From the NCBI GenBank assembly GCA_963573385.1, contig CAUYLG010017992.1, forward strand, positions 1-64,000: a stretch of 64,000 bases of DNA, in the 5' to 3' direction. This DNA comes from Cacajao melanocephalus (lineage: Eukaryota; Chordata; Mammalia; Primates; Pitheciidae). Under the pieces are notes generated by a model. It did not search any database, was not told the DNA's origin, and saw nothing but the letters and a program-made list of their open reading frames with translations. Each line of letters opens with the position of its first letter. The first letter of the stretch is position 1. Made by a program: the position numbers and the translations under genes. Below are positions 1 to 11,110 of the stretch, piece after piece.

Positions 1-140
1 GTGGCTCCTCTGCCGGGAATCTCCTAGTCTGTGGGCAACAAAAATTCGTCTGAAAGTGCGGCGTCCACTCGCTCTCTGCGCTTTCACTGGGAGCTACAAT
101 CCTGAGCTGTTGTTAATCGGCCATCTTGGATCTCTCTCCC
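1..140 (-). mobile_element. L1 5' UTR start, minus strand, runs off window
   Basis: Read on the minus strand from 140 leftwards, this is the start of a primate L1 5' UTR: a GA-rich leader, then the conserved block holding CAAGATGGCCGA (complement at 117-128) and the CAGCTC...GTAGCTCCCAG segment. It diverges from the youngest human L1s, suggesting an older primate subfamily. The 5' end lies at about 140 and the body would continue to the left. It abuts a sliver of an older minus-strand L1, so it appears to have inserted into that copy. Confidence 0.8.
117..128 (-). promoter_or_regulatory. YY1-type motif of the L1 promoter
   Basis: The minus strand reads CAAGATGGCCGA close to the first base of the L1. 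In active L1s this YY1 site positions transcription initiation. The core AAGATGGC is intact although flanking bases have drifted. Activity of this old copy is not shown. Confidence 0.5.
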
Positions 141-156
141 AATAATGGCCATTCTT

Positions 157-797
157 AAGGCTCATATACTGTTGGTAGGAGTGTAAGTTAGTTCAACCAT
201 TGTGGAAAACAGTGTAGTGATTCCTCAAAGATCCCAAAACAAAAATACCAGTCAACCCAGCAATCCTATTACTGGGTGTATACCCAAAGGAATATAAATT
301 GTTCTATCATAAAGACACATGCACTCATATGTTCATTGCAGGATTATTCACAATAGCAAAGACAGGGAATCAACCTAAATGCCCAACACTGGTACACTGG
401 ATAAACAAAATGTGGTATATATACTCTATGGAATACTCTGCAGCCACAAAAATGAATGAGATCATGTCCTTTGCAGGAATATGGATGGAGCTGGAGGCCA
501 TTATCCTTAGCAAACTAACGCAGGAACAGAAAACCAAATACCACGTGTTCTCACTTACAAGTGGGAGCTAAATGGTGAGGATTCATGGGTAGTACAAAGA
601 GAGGAAAAACAGACACTGGGGTCTATCAGAGGGTAAAAGGTGGGGGGAGGGAGAGGATCAGAAAAAAATAATGAATGGGTACTAGGCTTAATATTGAAGT
701 GATGAAATAATCTATACAACAAAGCCCCCGTGACACAAGTTTATCTGTATCACAAACCTGCACATGTAACCCTGAACCTAAAAGTTAATTTTTTTTA
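157..797 (+). mobile_element. L1 3' end (ORF2 tail and 3' UTR), 5'-truncated
   Basis: This is sense-strand L1 sequence from late ORF2 (ACTGTTGGT..., then TTACTGGGTGTATACCCAAA) through the 3' UTR end CACATGTAACCCTGAACCTA. It is flanked by an 11-bp direct repeat AATGGCCATTC at 144-154 and 798-808. That repeat is part of the surrounding antisense L1, so this is a separate 5'-truncated insertion into it. The frame at 299-571 is a relic of the reverse-transcriptase C-terminus and is not a gene. Confidence 0.85.
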
Positions 798-1694
798 AAT
801 GGCCATTCCTGCAGGAGTACTGTGGTACCTCATTGTGATTCTAATTTGCATTTCCCTGATGATTGGTGATGTTGAGCATTTTTTTATGTTTGTCAGCCCT
901 TTATATATCTTCCTTTGAGAAATGTCTATTCATGTCTTTTGCCCACTTTTTGATGAGATTGTTTTTTTCTTATTAATCTGTTTTGAGTTCTTTGCAGATT
1001 CTAGCTATGAGTCCATAGTTTTGCTAATATTTTCTACCCTTCTGTGAGTTGTCTGTTTACTCTGATGATTATTTCTTCTGCTGTGCAGAAGTCTTTTAGT
1101 TTAATTAGGTCCCATTTATTTATTTTTATTTTTGTTGCATTTGCTTTTGGGTTCTTTGTTATGAATTCTTTGCCTAGGCCAATGTGCAGGAAAGTTTTTC
1201 CTGGGTTATTTTCTTGAGTTTTTATGGTTTCAGGCCTTAGATTCAAGTCTTTTGATCCATCTTGAATTGATTTTTGTGTAAGCTGAGAGATAGGAATCCA
1301 GTTTCATTGTTCTATATTTGGCTAGCCAGTTTTCCCAGCACTATTTATTAGATAGGATCTCTTTTCCCCAATTTTTGTTTTTGTGTGTCTTGTTGAAGAC
1401 CAGTTGGTTTTAAGTATTTGGCTTTATTTCTGTCTTCTCTTTTCTGTTCCATTGGTCCATGTGTCTGTTTTTATGCCAATACCATGCTGTTTTGGTCACT
1501 GTAGCCTTGTAGTATAATTTGAAGTCTGATAATATGATGCCTCCAGATTTGTTCTTTTTGCTTAGGATTGCTTTGGCTATTTGGGCCTTTTTTGATTCCA
1601 TCTAAATTTTTGGATTTTTTTTTTCTAATTCTGTGAAAAATGAGGTTGGTGTTAGGATAGGAATTACACTGAATCTGTAGCTTGTTTTTGGCAA
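798..1694 (-). mobile_element. L1 ORF2 fragment, antisense (first part)
   Basis: The plus strand shows the familiar complement of L1 ORF2: GGAGTACTGTGGTACCTCAT, then CTTTTGCCCACTTTTTGATG, then GCTGTGCAGAAGTCTTTTAG, then CCATGCTGTTTTGGTCACTG. Open frames on the minus strand are short and interrupted. A sliver at 141-156 belongs to the same copy. The fragment is broken at 1694 by an LTR and resumes at 2068. Confidence 0.88.
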
Positions 1695-2067
1695 TGATAT
1701 GGTTAGACTGTGTCCCCACCCAAATCTCATCTTGAATTGTAGTTCCCATAATCCCCACATGTTGTAGGAAGGATCCAGTGGGGGGTAATTGAATCATGGG
1801 GCAGTTATTATCATGCTGTTCTTGTGATGGTGAGTGAGTTCTCATGAGATCTGATGGTTTCATAAGAGATTTTCCCCCACTTCACTCTGCAGTTCTCCTT
1901 GCTGCTGCCATGTGAAGAAGGATGGGTTTCCTTCCACTTCTGCCATGATGTAAATTTCCGGAGGCCTCCCCAGCCCTGTGGAACTGTGAGTCAATTAAAC
2001 CTCTTTCCTTTATAAATTACCCAGCCTTGAATATTTCTTCATGGCAGCCTGAGAATGGACTAATACA
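1695..2067 (+). mobile_element. Solo LTR, THE1/MST type (MaLR)
   Basis: This complete 373-bp LTR begins TGATATGGTTAGACTGTGTC and ends GGACTAATACA, with the GGAACTGTGAGTCAATTAAA block before the 3' end. These are hallmarks of THE1/MST LTRs of the ERVL-MaLR group. It sits in an antisense L1 and is bounded by the near-identical 5-bp repeats GGCAA (1690-1694) and GGCAG (2068-2072), the expected target duplication. No internal region remains. Confidence 0.9.
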
Positions 2068-2800
2068 GGCAGTATGGTCATTTTCATGATTATGACTCTT
2101 CCAATTCATGAGCTTGGGCTGTGTTCTAGTTTGTGTCATCTGTGGTTTCTTTCAGCAGTGTTTTGTAGTTCTCTTTGTAGGGATCTTTCACCTTCTTGGT
2201 TAAGTATATTCCTGGGTATTTTATTTTTTGCAGCTCTTGTAAAAGGGATTAAGTTCTTGATTTGATTCTCAGCTTGCTCATTGTTGGCATAAAGCAGTGC
2301 TACTGATTTGTGTACATTGATTTCGTAACCTGAGACCTTACTGAATTCATTTATCAAATCTTGGAATCCTTTGGGGGAGTCTTTAGGGGTTTTAGATATA
2401 TGATCATCTAATTGGTGAACAGCTATAATTTGACTTCCTCTTTTCCAGTTTGCTCTTTCTCTCTCTTGCCTGATTGCCCTAGCTAGGACTTCCAGTACTA
2501 TATTGAATAGAAGTGGTAAAAAGTGGGCATCTTTGTCTTGTACCAGTTTTCAGGGGGAATGTTTCAACTTTTCCCCATTTAGTACAATGTTGGTTGTGGG
2601 TCTGTCATATATATATGGCTTTTATTATATATGAGGTAAGTCCCTTCTATGGCTAGTTTGTTGAGGGTTTTTATCATAAAGGATGCTGTATTTTATTGAA
2701 TGCTTTTTCTGCACCTATTGAAATGACCATATGATTTTTGTTTTTAATTCTGTTTATGTGATATATCCCATTTTGAAGTATGTTTTAACTGGCCAGTTTT
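2068..2800 (-). mobile_element. L1 ORF2 fragment, antisense (second part)
   Basis: The antisense ORF2 interrupted at 1694 continues: GCAGTATGGTCATTTTCATG, then GTGTACATTGATTTCGTAAC, then TCTTGTACCAGTTTTCAGGG. Similarity fades near 2760-2800 at the point equivalent to TTGAACCAGCC of L1. The segment joins the earlier block exactly when the LTR is removed. Confidence 0.85.
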
Positions 2801-3730
2801 TTTGGGGGGGTTCATTCTCGTTAATGAGCATATCACCTCTAGCTTCTAGTTTTTGCCTTGGCTGTGACTTGGTTGAAGGAAAATGGAGGATTGTACAAGG
2901 TGCAAAGGGGCACAGTTGAGTTAGTGGTTTTGATAAACAATCAACTTAGGCAGGATATAGAACACTGAGGAGGAGAGAACTGATACTAGGAAAACAGCTT
3001 CAGATTCTGCTTCTGAAGCTGGGAGGCTGGGGAAGCCACCACAGTGAAGCCTTTCCTGCCTGGTCAGACTGTTGAGAACTTCAGGTTTCAAACTATAGTA
3101 GGGTTGGATGGAGCCTAAGTGTGGCAGCTGGAAGATGTGATCTCACTTACTTAAAAAAAAAATGCAGAATCAAAGCCTGGCAGGACAAGGCTTTATTGCA
3201 AATGCTTCTTCACTTGCAGAGATCAGACCTGATGAAGAAAGTACCCAGGTGAGATGCAGGGAAGGAGAGCTTGGAAAACCAAATTCTGTCTCAAGCCACC
3301 TGCCTTCTCCTGGCTTTGGTTGACAGTATTAAGTACCCTCCAGCCAGCACCACCCAACATGCACACGTGAGCACATGTGTGTGCAGCTTCTGTCCCTCAC
3401 TGCTGCAGGGGACAAATTTGAGCTTTTCTCCATGACATCCTTAGACACACATAAACTCGTAGTCACTTCTGCCCCCTCCTGCCCAGGACCCGGGTTCCCA
3501 AGGATCAACCAAGATCCCTGTCGCTCAGTGATGCTTGGGCTGGAATCATAGCTCTGACCCTGCTCATTACCCTGGAGCCTCTTTGAAATATTTCCTGGGT
3601 GGCTGGCACTACAAGGAAACGAAGGAATGCATTTGTCCTGTTGAAAGTCTGGAAATCTAAGTAGCCTGAGTGCCTGGAGATTAGGCTGTATTCTCCAAGC
3701 TGAGTTTTCCAACTCTCCTGGCTAGGACCC
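2800..3730. other. Unclassified sequence between L1 and LTR nests
   Basis: No repeat family is recognised with confidence. There is an internal A-run near 3152-3162 and a 9-bp inverted repeat CAGCTTCAG/CTGAAGCTG (2995-3003, 3013-3021). The 127-codon minus-strand frame at 3329-3712 has no recognisable motif. Part may be an old LTR. Confidence 0.4.
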
Positions 3731-3762
3731 CTTGTATTAGTCTATTTTCATTCTAATATAAA
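3731..3762 (-). mobile_element. MaLR (THE1/MST) LTR, end fragment 1
   Basis: TGTATTAGTCTATTTTCATT and the following bases are the complement of the 3' end of a THE1/MST-type LTR. The match stops at about 3762, where unrelated sequence enters, and resumes at 4222. The two pieces are one minus-strand LTR split by an insertion. Confidence 0.7.
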
Positions 3763-4060
3763 GAATATGGATGTCTTTGAGTTGGGGTATCCATATTCTT
3801 CTGCCTGTAAACATTGGAACTCTTGGTTCTTAGGCCTTTGTACTCTGAGACTTAGACCAGACCCCCACCTTTAACTCCCCCACTGAGAGTTACAGCATTG
3901 GCTCTATTAGTTTTCAGGCCTCCAGACTTGGGCTGAATTATATCACCAGCTTTCCTGATTCTCCAGCTTGCAGGTGGCAGATTATGGAACTTCTCAGTCT
4001 CCATAATCATATGAGCCAACGCCCATAATAATTCTGTCTCCTCTTTCTCTTTCTCTGCTC
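3763..4060 (+). mobile_element. LTR-like repeat fragment inserted in MaLR LTR
   Basis: GGAACTCTTGGTTCTTAGGC, then CACCAGCTTTCCTGATTCTC, then CTTCTCAGTCTCCATAATCA match a common primate LTR-like repeat whose 3' part reads CTCCAGCTTGCAG...AGCCAA. The family name is not certain. It begins mid-element and ends in a short CA-rich tract near 4069-4080. Confidence 0.55.
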
Positions 4061-4074
4061 TATTATACACACAC

Positions 4075-4221
4075 ACATGTATAGACCCACAGCTTACAAT
4101 GGGTTTATCAGGATGTAAGTCAAGGAGTGTTACTGAATGAGTGTTGCTTTCAAACCACTGTAAAGCCAAAAACTTTTAAGTCAAACCATTGTAAGTCATG
4201 GTTTGACCACTGCAAGTCATT
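4075..4221. mobile_element. Possible Tigger/MER-type DNA transposon fragment
   Basis: CTTACAATGGGTTTATCAGG followed by repeated GTAAGTCA-like words resembles the terminal part of non-autonomous Tigger-group elements, which carry CCCATCGTAAGTC repeats. The match is degenerate and both ends are unclear. Confidence 0.35.
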
Positions 4222-4475
4222 ATGTCATGCCTGAGACTGGGTAATTTATGAAGGAAAGAGGCTTAATTGACTCACACTTTCACATGGCTGGGGAGGTGTC
4301 AGGAAACTTACAATCATGGCAGAAGGCGAAGGGGAAGAAAGGCGTCTTCTTCACAAGGTGGCAGGAAGAAGAGCCAAGTGAAGGGGGAAGAGCCCTCCAT
4401 AAAACCATCAGATCTTGTGAGAACTGACTCACTATCATGAAAACAGCATGGGGGAAACCGCCCCCAGGGTTCACT
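4222..4475 (-). mobile_element. MaLR (THE1/MST) LTR, end fragment 2
   Basis: CATGCCTGAGACTGGGTAAT through CATCAGATCTTGTGAGAACT and CATGGGGGAAACCGCCCCCA is the complement of a THE1/MST LTR. It is cut off before the 5' TGATATGG end, so the LTR is truncated as well as split. Confidence 0.85.
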
Positions 4476-5378
4476 GATCTGCCTCCACTTTCTAGGGAAG
4501 AAGAATTGCAAATAAGGAAGTTGCAGACAACTTGCTGCTGGCAGCGTGCATGAACTGCTTACATCCTATTAAGGAATATAAGCTTAAACACATTCTAAAG
4601 CAATTCTCTGTGAACTTGAAAATCATTGAGTGGTTCTATTATTTTTACCTTGACCATATAAGGCTAGTTACTTAAATAACACAAGTTCTAGGTGTACATT
4701 ACCAATAATGAGTTTATTTCTGTCAAGCAATGGGAGGAGGATGTGGTGAGTAATGCCTGCCTCTGAGGTAGCCATGGGGCAGAAATGTCTCCCATTTGAA
4801 CCCATATGGGTGCCTGCCTTAAATGCTAGTTGTTAGAAAGATGTACATTGGAAACCTTATTGCAAATGAGTGTCACTGCAAGTTGTGGGGTTAACCAACA
4901 AGCAACTAAATTGATAATGACAAAGCTAAGTTAATAGTAGTCTGTAGTTAAAAGGCAAGAGTGACAGTAATTAAAACCACAGCCACTCAGGATGGCATCT
5001 CTTCAAACCTTGCAAGTGTGCATTTCTGTGGGAGCATTAGTGCTGCCAGACTCTTTAGGAGGGCTTGGCATCAGAAGACTCTGGAAACACATTAATAAAT
5101 TTAGTCTGTGCTGCAAGATGGAGGAAATGTTATCTGTTAAAATTCCTCATAGGAAGGGAACCATACTTCCCTGCAAAACATCCCTTGGTGGCTCTTTGGG
5201 CTAGGAGATAAGCGGCCACCAGAACAGAATCAGGAGGGAGCTTTGAAGCAGAGGTGGGCGGGGGGAAGAGGGGTGGGGAATATGTGTCCACTGCTCTGGG
5301 CGAGACAGGGAGAAAGGAACAATGAGGTAGTTGAAACCCTCTATTTGCAACATGACCTCTCTGTGGGAACATCTCTGT
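4476..5378. other. Single-copy block with two CArG boxes
   Basis: No interspersed repeat is recognised. The left half (4490-4740) is AT-rich and carries two perfect CC(A/T)6GG sites. The right part includes a GC-rich run at 5250-5279. The short ORFs have no recognisable content. Confidence 0.55.
4565..4663. promoter_or_regulatory. Paired CArG boxes (candidate SRF site)
   Basis: CCTATTAAGG at 4565-4574 and CCATATAAGG at 4654-4663 both fit CC(A/T)6GG, the binding consensus of serum response factor, in 99 bp of otherwise single-copy DNA. Pairs of CArG boxes are common in smooth-muscle and immediate-early enhancers. Function is inferred only from the motif. Confidence 0.4.
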
Positions 5379-5815
5379 TATAGGCTAAATGTTTGTGTCC
5401 TCCTGCTCCAAATTATTGTGTTAAAGCTCTAACCCTACCCACAATGTGACTGTATTTGGAGGTAGGGCTTTTATAGAGGTAATTATGGTTAAATGTGGTC
5501 ACAAGGCTGGGGCCCTGAGCCAGTAGCATTAGTGTCCTTACAAAAAGAGACACTGGAGACCCTGAGTATGATCTCTCTCTCTCTCTCTCTATCTCCCTCT
5601 CTTGCTCTCTCTCACTCTCTGTCTCGCTCATCTCTTTCTCTGCCAGTGAGAAGGTGGCCTTCTGCAAGGCAGGAAGAGAGCCCCCAGTAGAAACTGAACC
5701 TGCAAGGACCTTGATCTTGTACTTTCCAGCCTCCAGAACTGCAAGAAAATTAATTTCTCTTATTTGAGCCACACAGTTTGTGGTATTTTATTAAGGTAGC
5801 TCAAGCAGATGAAGA
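5378..5815 (+). mobile_element. MaLR LTR (MLT1/MST group)
   Basis: TATAGGCTAAATGTTTGTGT, CTAACCCTACCCACAATGTG, the TTTGGAGGTAGGGC block, TTTCCAGCCTCCAGAACTGC and the closing CACACAGTTTGTGGTATTTT follow the standard order of MaLR LTRs. A CT-rich microsatellite has expanded inside at about 5571-5640. Confidence 0.85.
5571..5640 (+). repeat. (TC)n microsatellite inside MaLR LTR
   Basis: About ten perfect TC units are followed by interrupted CT/TCTCTGTC units. The opposite strand gives a long GA tract that is translated in two apparent ORFs, both artefacts. Length polymorphism is likely. Confidence 0.85.
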
Positions 5816-6739
5816 TAGCCCCCTACCTCTACCAACCCCCCAACCTCCCAGCTCACAGAGTACAAAGGAGTTGGGAGGTGGGAGCCAGGGAGGTGGCTGG
5901 ACTCTGTGCTCTAATTGGCCTTTAGGTGAGTTTCTGTGGACCCTGGGACAGGTGAGAGGTGGTGGGAGCCCAGTGGCATAGAGAGAAGCAGCAGAAAGTC
6001 AGCCATGGCAACTTGGAGACATCAGCCAGAGTTCTGGTCTCCCACAGGCTGTGTGACTGGATTTGGAGGCAGCAGGAGCCTCAGCTGAGAGCTGGGAGAC
6101 ACATACAAGCATTGTGTTAATAACTTTGGTGCTTACATAACTGGGTATCAGTAAGGAAGCCTAATGAAGGAAGACAGGGAAGACCAGGAATTTCACGTTG
6201 TCGTGGCTAAGAGCCCAGGAAGGCACCTGAACACCTGGACTGCTGGTGAGAGGTGGGAGGAACCTCTGGGCCCCCTGTGGCTGCAGTCGCAGCCCCCTCT
6301 TTGAGAACCACTAGTCAAAGGCGTGGGTTCCAGGGAGGCCCCCAGGAGGCTACCCACTTGCATTTTCCAGCTCACTCTCAGCCATGTTCTTCTAGAACTC
6401 CAGGCCCCACAACCTGCAGCCTAGGCCTCAGTCACTGGGATGATTCCCCTGTGAAGAGGGTCCGCTTATAGTTGAGTCCATCACGGTGGCAGTGGAGCCA
6501 GTGTCACCTGGTGATGCCTCTGAGGGCCGATTCAGCCATCTAGGCCTGAGACCACCCCGAGCTCCCTGTGCAGAGGCCCCCTCCTATCTATTTTCTGCTT
6601 TTCTGCTGCCATATTCTTCCCAGCCATGCCTGGGCCCAGCCTGGTCCTCATACTAGCACCCCCCACCCTCCTCCTCTCAGCTCCCGGGCAACCTGCCATG
6701 CCCTTCCCCTGCCTTTAACCCAGGGCTCCTAATAGGGGT
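5816..6739. other. Single-copy sequence
   Basis: GC-moderate DNA without a recognisable repeat, gene or splice-site chain. A C-rich stretch lies at 6655-6720. Confidence 0.4.
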
Positions 6740-7165
6740 AGAGGCTGATGTGTCCTATCAGCATCATCTGGGCAGTGTTCTCTTTCCATGTGGGCTCCAC
6801 ACCCCCAGCAGTGTGACTTGTGGCTCCTGCATCAAGAGCTGGAGTCTATTCCCCCACCCCTTGAGTCTGGGCTGGCCTCATGACTCGCTTTGGCCAATGA
6901 AATGCCATGGCCTGGAAACATGCGGGTTCTGAGCTGAAGGCTTCAGTGGCCTCATGCCCTTCTGCTCTCTGTCTTGCTTCCCAACCTTTGCTGTGAGAAC
7001 AAGCCCAGACCAGCCTCCTGGAGGATGAGAGACCACATGGTACAGAGCCCAGTCATCCCAACCAAGGCCCAGACTCGCTTCATGATCTCCAAACTCATCA
7101 CTATCCTGTTCATCCCCCTCTGGACCACCAGTTTGTCAGAGTCCCTCCTAAAACATGGCTGTTGA
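6740..7165 (+). mobile_element. Probable old MLT1-type LTR fragment
   Basis: CCACCCCTTGAGTCTGGGCT, GACTCGCTTTGGCCAATGAA and CCTGGAGGATGAGAGACCAC resemble the middle of MLT1 LTRs in the correct order. The ends are diverged and I cannot place TG/CA termini. Confidence 0.5.
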
Positions 7166-7530
7166 CATGGAGCCCAGGAACCAAACTCCCAGCCACTTCT
7201 CATGCTGAGTGCGGTGCTCCTGACAAAACAGCCTAGGCTGGCACTGCCTTGGGTGCCTGAGGGCACGACACTCTTGCCCGGGGCCTCCCCAGCCTCCTGT
7301 TTCTCATAGGAGCTACCTGGTCTCCTCCAGCTGCAATTTCAGTTGATGTTTTGACCCTAAATTCAGGATGTAACATTTGCCCCACTGAGATCCCCTATTG
7401 GAGGTCTGGGGATTCCCCGCACCTGTGGCCTCGGGAGTGTAGGGTTTTGGGGCCCAGTGCTGCCCTCTGCTTCTCCCTGACAGCCCTAAGCGGAGAAAGC
7501 ACCAGGGAGTTGTAGAAAATCTCAGCTTTT
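7166..7530. other. Single-copy sequence
   Basis: No repeat, RNA or coding signal recognised. Confidence 0.4.
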
Positions 7531-8889
<1,359 letters not shown>

Positions 8890-9245
8890 ATGTAGATGTT
8901 GTATTATAAATACACTTTAGTAGCACAGTGCATAAAGGACATGCCCCCATGGCCGTGAACAGAGATGTATATTGAGGCTCTTCCATGGCTGCCCAGTAGC
9001 TCTGTCTGTCCCCTAACCGGCGTTCCATACAGATGGACACAGATGCTGACAGCTTCTGCAGTGGTGACAGCTCTGTGATGGGGCTGCCTCTGTACACCAC
9101 TCATTTGTGTAATCAGCTCCTTTCCATAAATTCCCAGATGTGGAGTTGAAGGTGAAAGGGCATGTATATTTCATGTCTTGATCTGACCACCCAATATCTT
9201 AGGGTGATTGGGGCCCTCCCCAGGGGAATGCAGTAAGTTATTTTG
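8890..9245 (-). mobile_element. Old L1-type fragment, antisense
   Basis: The order GTAATCAGCTCCTTTCCATA, GTGGAGTTGAAGGTGAAAGG, GCATGTATATTTCATGTCTT mirrors the antisense of late ORF2 in ancient L1s (...GTGGAATTGCTGGGTCAAAGGGTATG...). It is strongly diverged and approximate at both ends. Confidence 0.5.
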
Positions 9246-10089
9246 GATCCTGAGATGAATGGGAAGCGACTTTGAAGCAGGGAAACAAGGTTGACCAGAC
9301 TGGGGCTTCTTGAGGGCAGGGGCCAGGCTCCCATCCAAGGGGAGGCAAGAACCTGCCACTCGGGCAGGACTTCAGAACTGGATGGGTTAATTAGAGATGG
9401 ATCCAGAAATCCATAAGCATCCGGAAATGACTGACATGTGCTAATTTCTTCTTTAGTATTCACAATGACTTTCTGTTAATTAAGAAGAGACTGAGCCCAG
9501 GGGAGAGGCGATGGGCCAGGCGTTCTGGCGCTGGTGGGCCAGGCAGGCTGTCTGTCCTGGACCTGCTGAGTGTGAGGGGGCAGCCAGGGCACGCCTTACC
9601 TTAAGAGCATGGGCCAAGGACAACCTGTCCCTCAGGGAGCCTCCTTGGGCACAAGGCAGCATTGTGCATGGGACAGGCAGCAGCTTTCAGGTTTCTTGCT
9701 TTTGAAGCTCTGTGACTGCTGGCCCTTGAGGGAACTGAGGACACAGGAGGACTGGGTAGGGATTGGGGTCTTCCATTTCCCAGCGAGTCCTTTCCATAGC
9801 CATGCAGGGACAGGGTGGACAGCATCCTTCCTCCGTAGCTGATGGAGGAAGTGAGACTGCCCTGAGGTTTCTGAAGTGGGCCCACTTCTTTGGGTGTGGT
9901 GGGTAGGGAGGATCCCACCCTCTGCTGCTTGGTTGCAGGGTTAGTATTAGAGGATAGAGACCACCCTTAGTTATATCCCTCAGTCCCCTTCATCTCATGC
10001 TCACTGCCCTTCCCTCCTGCTCCACCACCCCAGGGAAGTTAGGGCTGAGCTAGAGCTCGGGCCCAGGTCACTCTGGAGAGATGGGAACA
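9246..10089. other. Single-copy sequence
   Basis: No recognised repeat or gene. Apparent ORFs overlap on opposite strands and end without conserved motifs. Confidence 0.4.
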
Positions 10090-10114
10090 TCTGACAGATG
10101 AGACAGCCTGGGTG

Positions 10115-10225
10115 TGGGCATGTGCACGTGTGTGTACCTGTGTGTCTGTGTGTGTGTGATAAGTGTGTCCACTGTCTTGTCTGCATGTTCATTGTGCATA
10201 TCGTTGTGTGTATGAGAATGTGTGA
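10115..10225. repeat. Degenerate TG-rich tract
   Basis: GTGCACGTGTGTGTACCTGT and further TG words make an imperfect alternating purine-pyrimidine tract. It precedes a MIR. Confidence 0.7.
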
Positions 10226-10227
10226 CT

Positions 10228-10412
10228 GTGGGCATATGTTCAAATCCTGACTGTACCATTTTCAAGCAATGTGCCTTTAGGCAAGCTACAATGTCTCTAT
10301 GACTCATTTTCCTCATCTGTAAAATAGGAACGGCGATAGTGCGTACTTCGTAGGGTTGCTGTGGAGGTTATATGAGTGTGTGTAGCACACTTAGAACAAT
10401 CGCTGTGTTTGA
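10228..10412 (+). mobile_element. MIR SINE, plus strand
   Basis: TTCAAATCCTGACTGTACCA, CATTTTCCTCATCTGTAAAA and TAGGGTTGCTGTGGAGGTTA follow the MIR consensus in order. Confidence 0.85.
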
Positions 10413-10424
10413 ATAGCGTCTTTA

Positions 10425-10560
10425 GCCTGGAACCGCTTTCCCTCCCCTACAACTCCATTTACTTGGTGAACTCCTACTCATTCTTCAAGACCCAGCTGAA
10501 GTTCAGGCAGCATCAAGTCCATGTCACAGTGCAAAAAGATCTACCCTTAGAGTCCTGAGC
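10425..10560 (+). mobile_element. L2 fragment
   Basis: CCTGGAACCGCTTTCCCTCC then CATTCTTCAAGACCCAGCTG is the L2 region normally reading TGGAATGC...TTCAAGACCCAGCTCAAATG. Confidence 0.6.
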
Positions 10561-10639
10561 TCAGGGGCAGAACCTCAGTCCCTAAAGAAGCAGAGAGGAG
10601 CCTCTGGTCCCCCATACCTCATGATCAGAACATGAATGT

Positions 10640-11110
10640 GCAATGACGGGAACACACAACAGCATAATTGGTACAATTATGCATGTATATACACAGTGTA
10701 CACCCACATTCCCACAAGCTGCATGGATACAGGAGGTGCGAATACTTTGTGTCCTCAGCATTTGCAGACGTGGGACTCACACATATAACCTTGGCGTGCA
10801 CAGTGTGCACAGATGTAAGCCCTCCATTGTCTACAAACACAGTATAGAAGTGTAACTTAGATACACACACTTTGTACACATTTAGTGCTCTGTTCACACA
10901 TATATACAGAACGTATACTTTGTACACATAAACTCTTTGTATACACACAGTGCAGACATACACAGAACGCACACCTGTGTACACACAAGGCATGCACTAG
11001 TAAAGGATGGACGTATTCTTTATACACAAGGCAACACAAGAATAACGAATACATATGCACACACATGTGTGCTCTCACACACACAGTGTACAGTTCCGAA
11101 TGCAAGGCCT
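10640..11110. repeat. Degenerate CA/TA-rich tandem-like block
   Basis: Words such as TTTGTACACAT, TATACACACAGTG and ACAGAACG recur irregularly. One longer unit, ACAGAACG followed by a ten-base stretch ending TGTACACA, appears at about 10907 and 10959. All frames stay unusually open because the block is built of CAC/ACA/TGT words, producing several false ORFs. It looks like an eroded minisatellite or expanded CA microsatellite. Confidence 0.65.

Noticed and set aside
299..571. Reverse-transcriptase-like frame
   Set aside because: It is the C-terminal ORF2 relic of a truncated L1, not an independent or intact gene.
1..797. Single L1 with twin-priming inversion
   Set aside because: The 11-bp repeat at the 5' junction of the sense piece (144-154) matches its 3' flank (798-808) and belongs to the surrounding L1, favouring two separate insertions.
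5493..5772. Arg/Glu- and Ser/Leu-rich overlapping frames
   Set aside because: Both are translations of the (TC)n microsatellite in a MaLR LTR.
10640..11110. CRISPR-like or other structured array
   Set aside because: Repeat units are irregular in length and sequence with no uniform spacers, and the DNA is mammalian.
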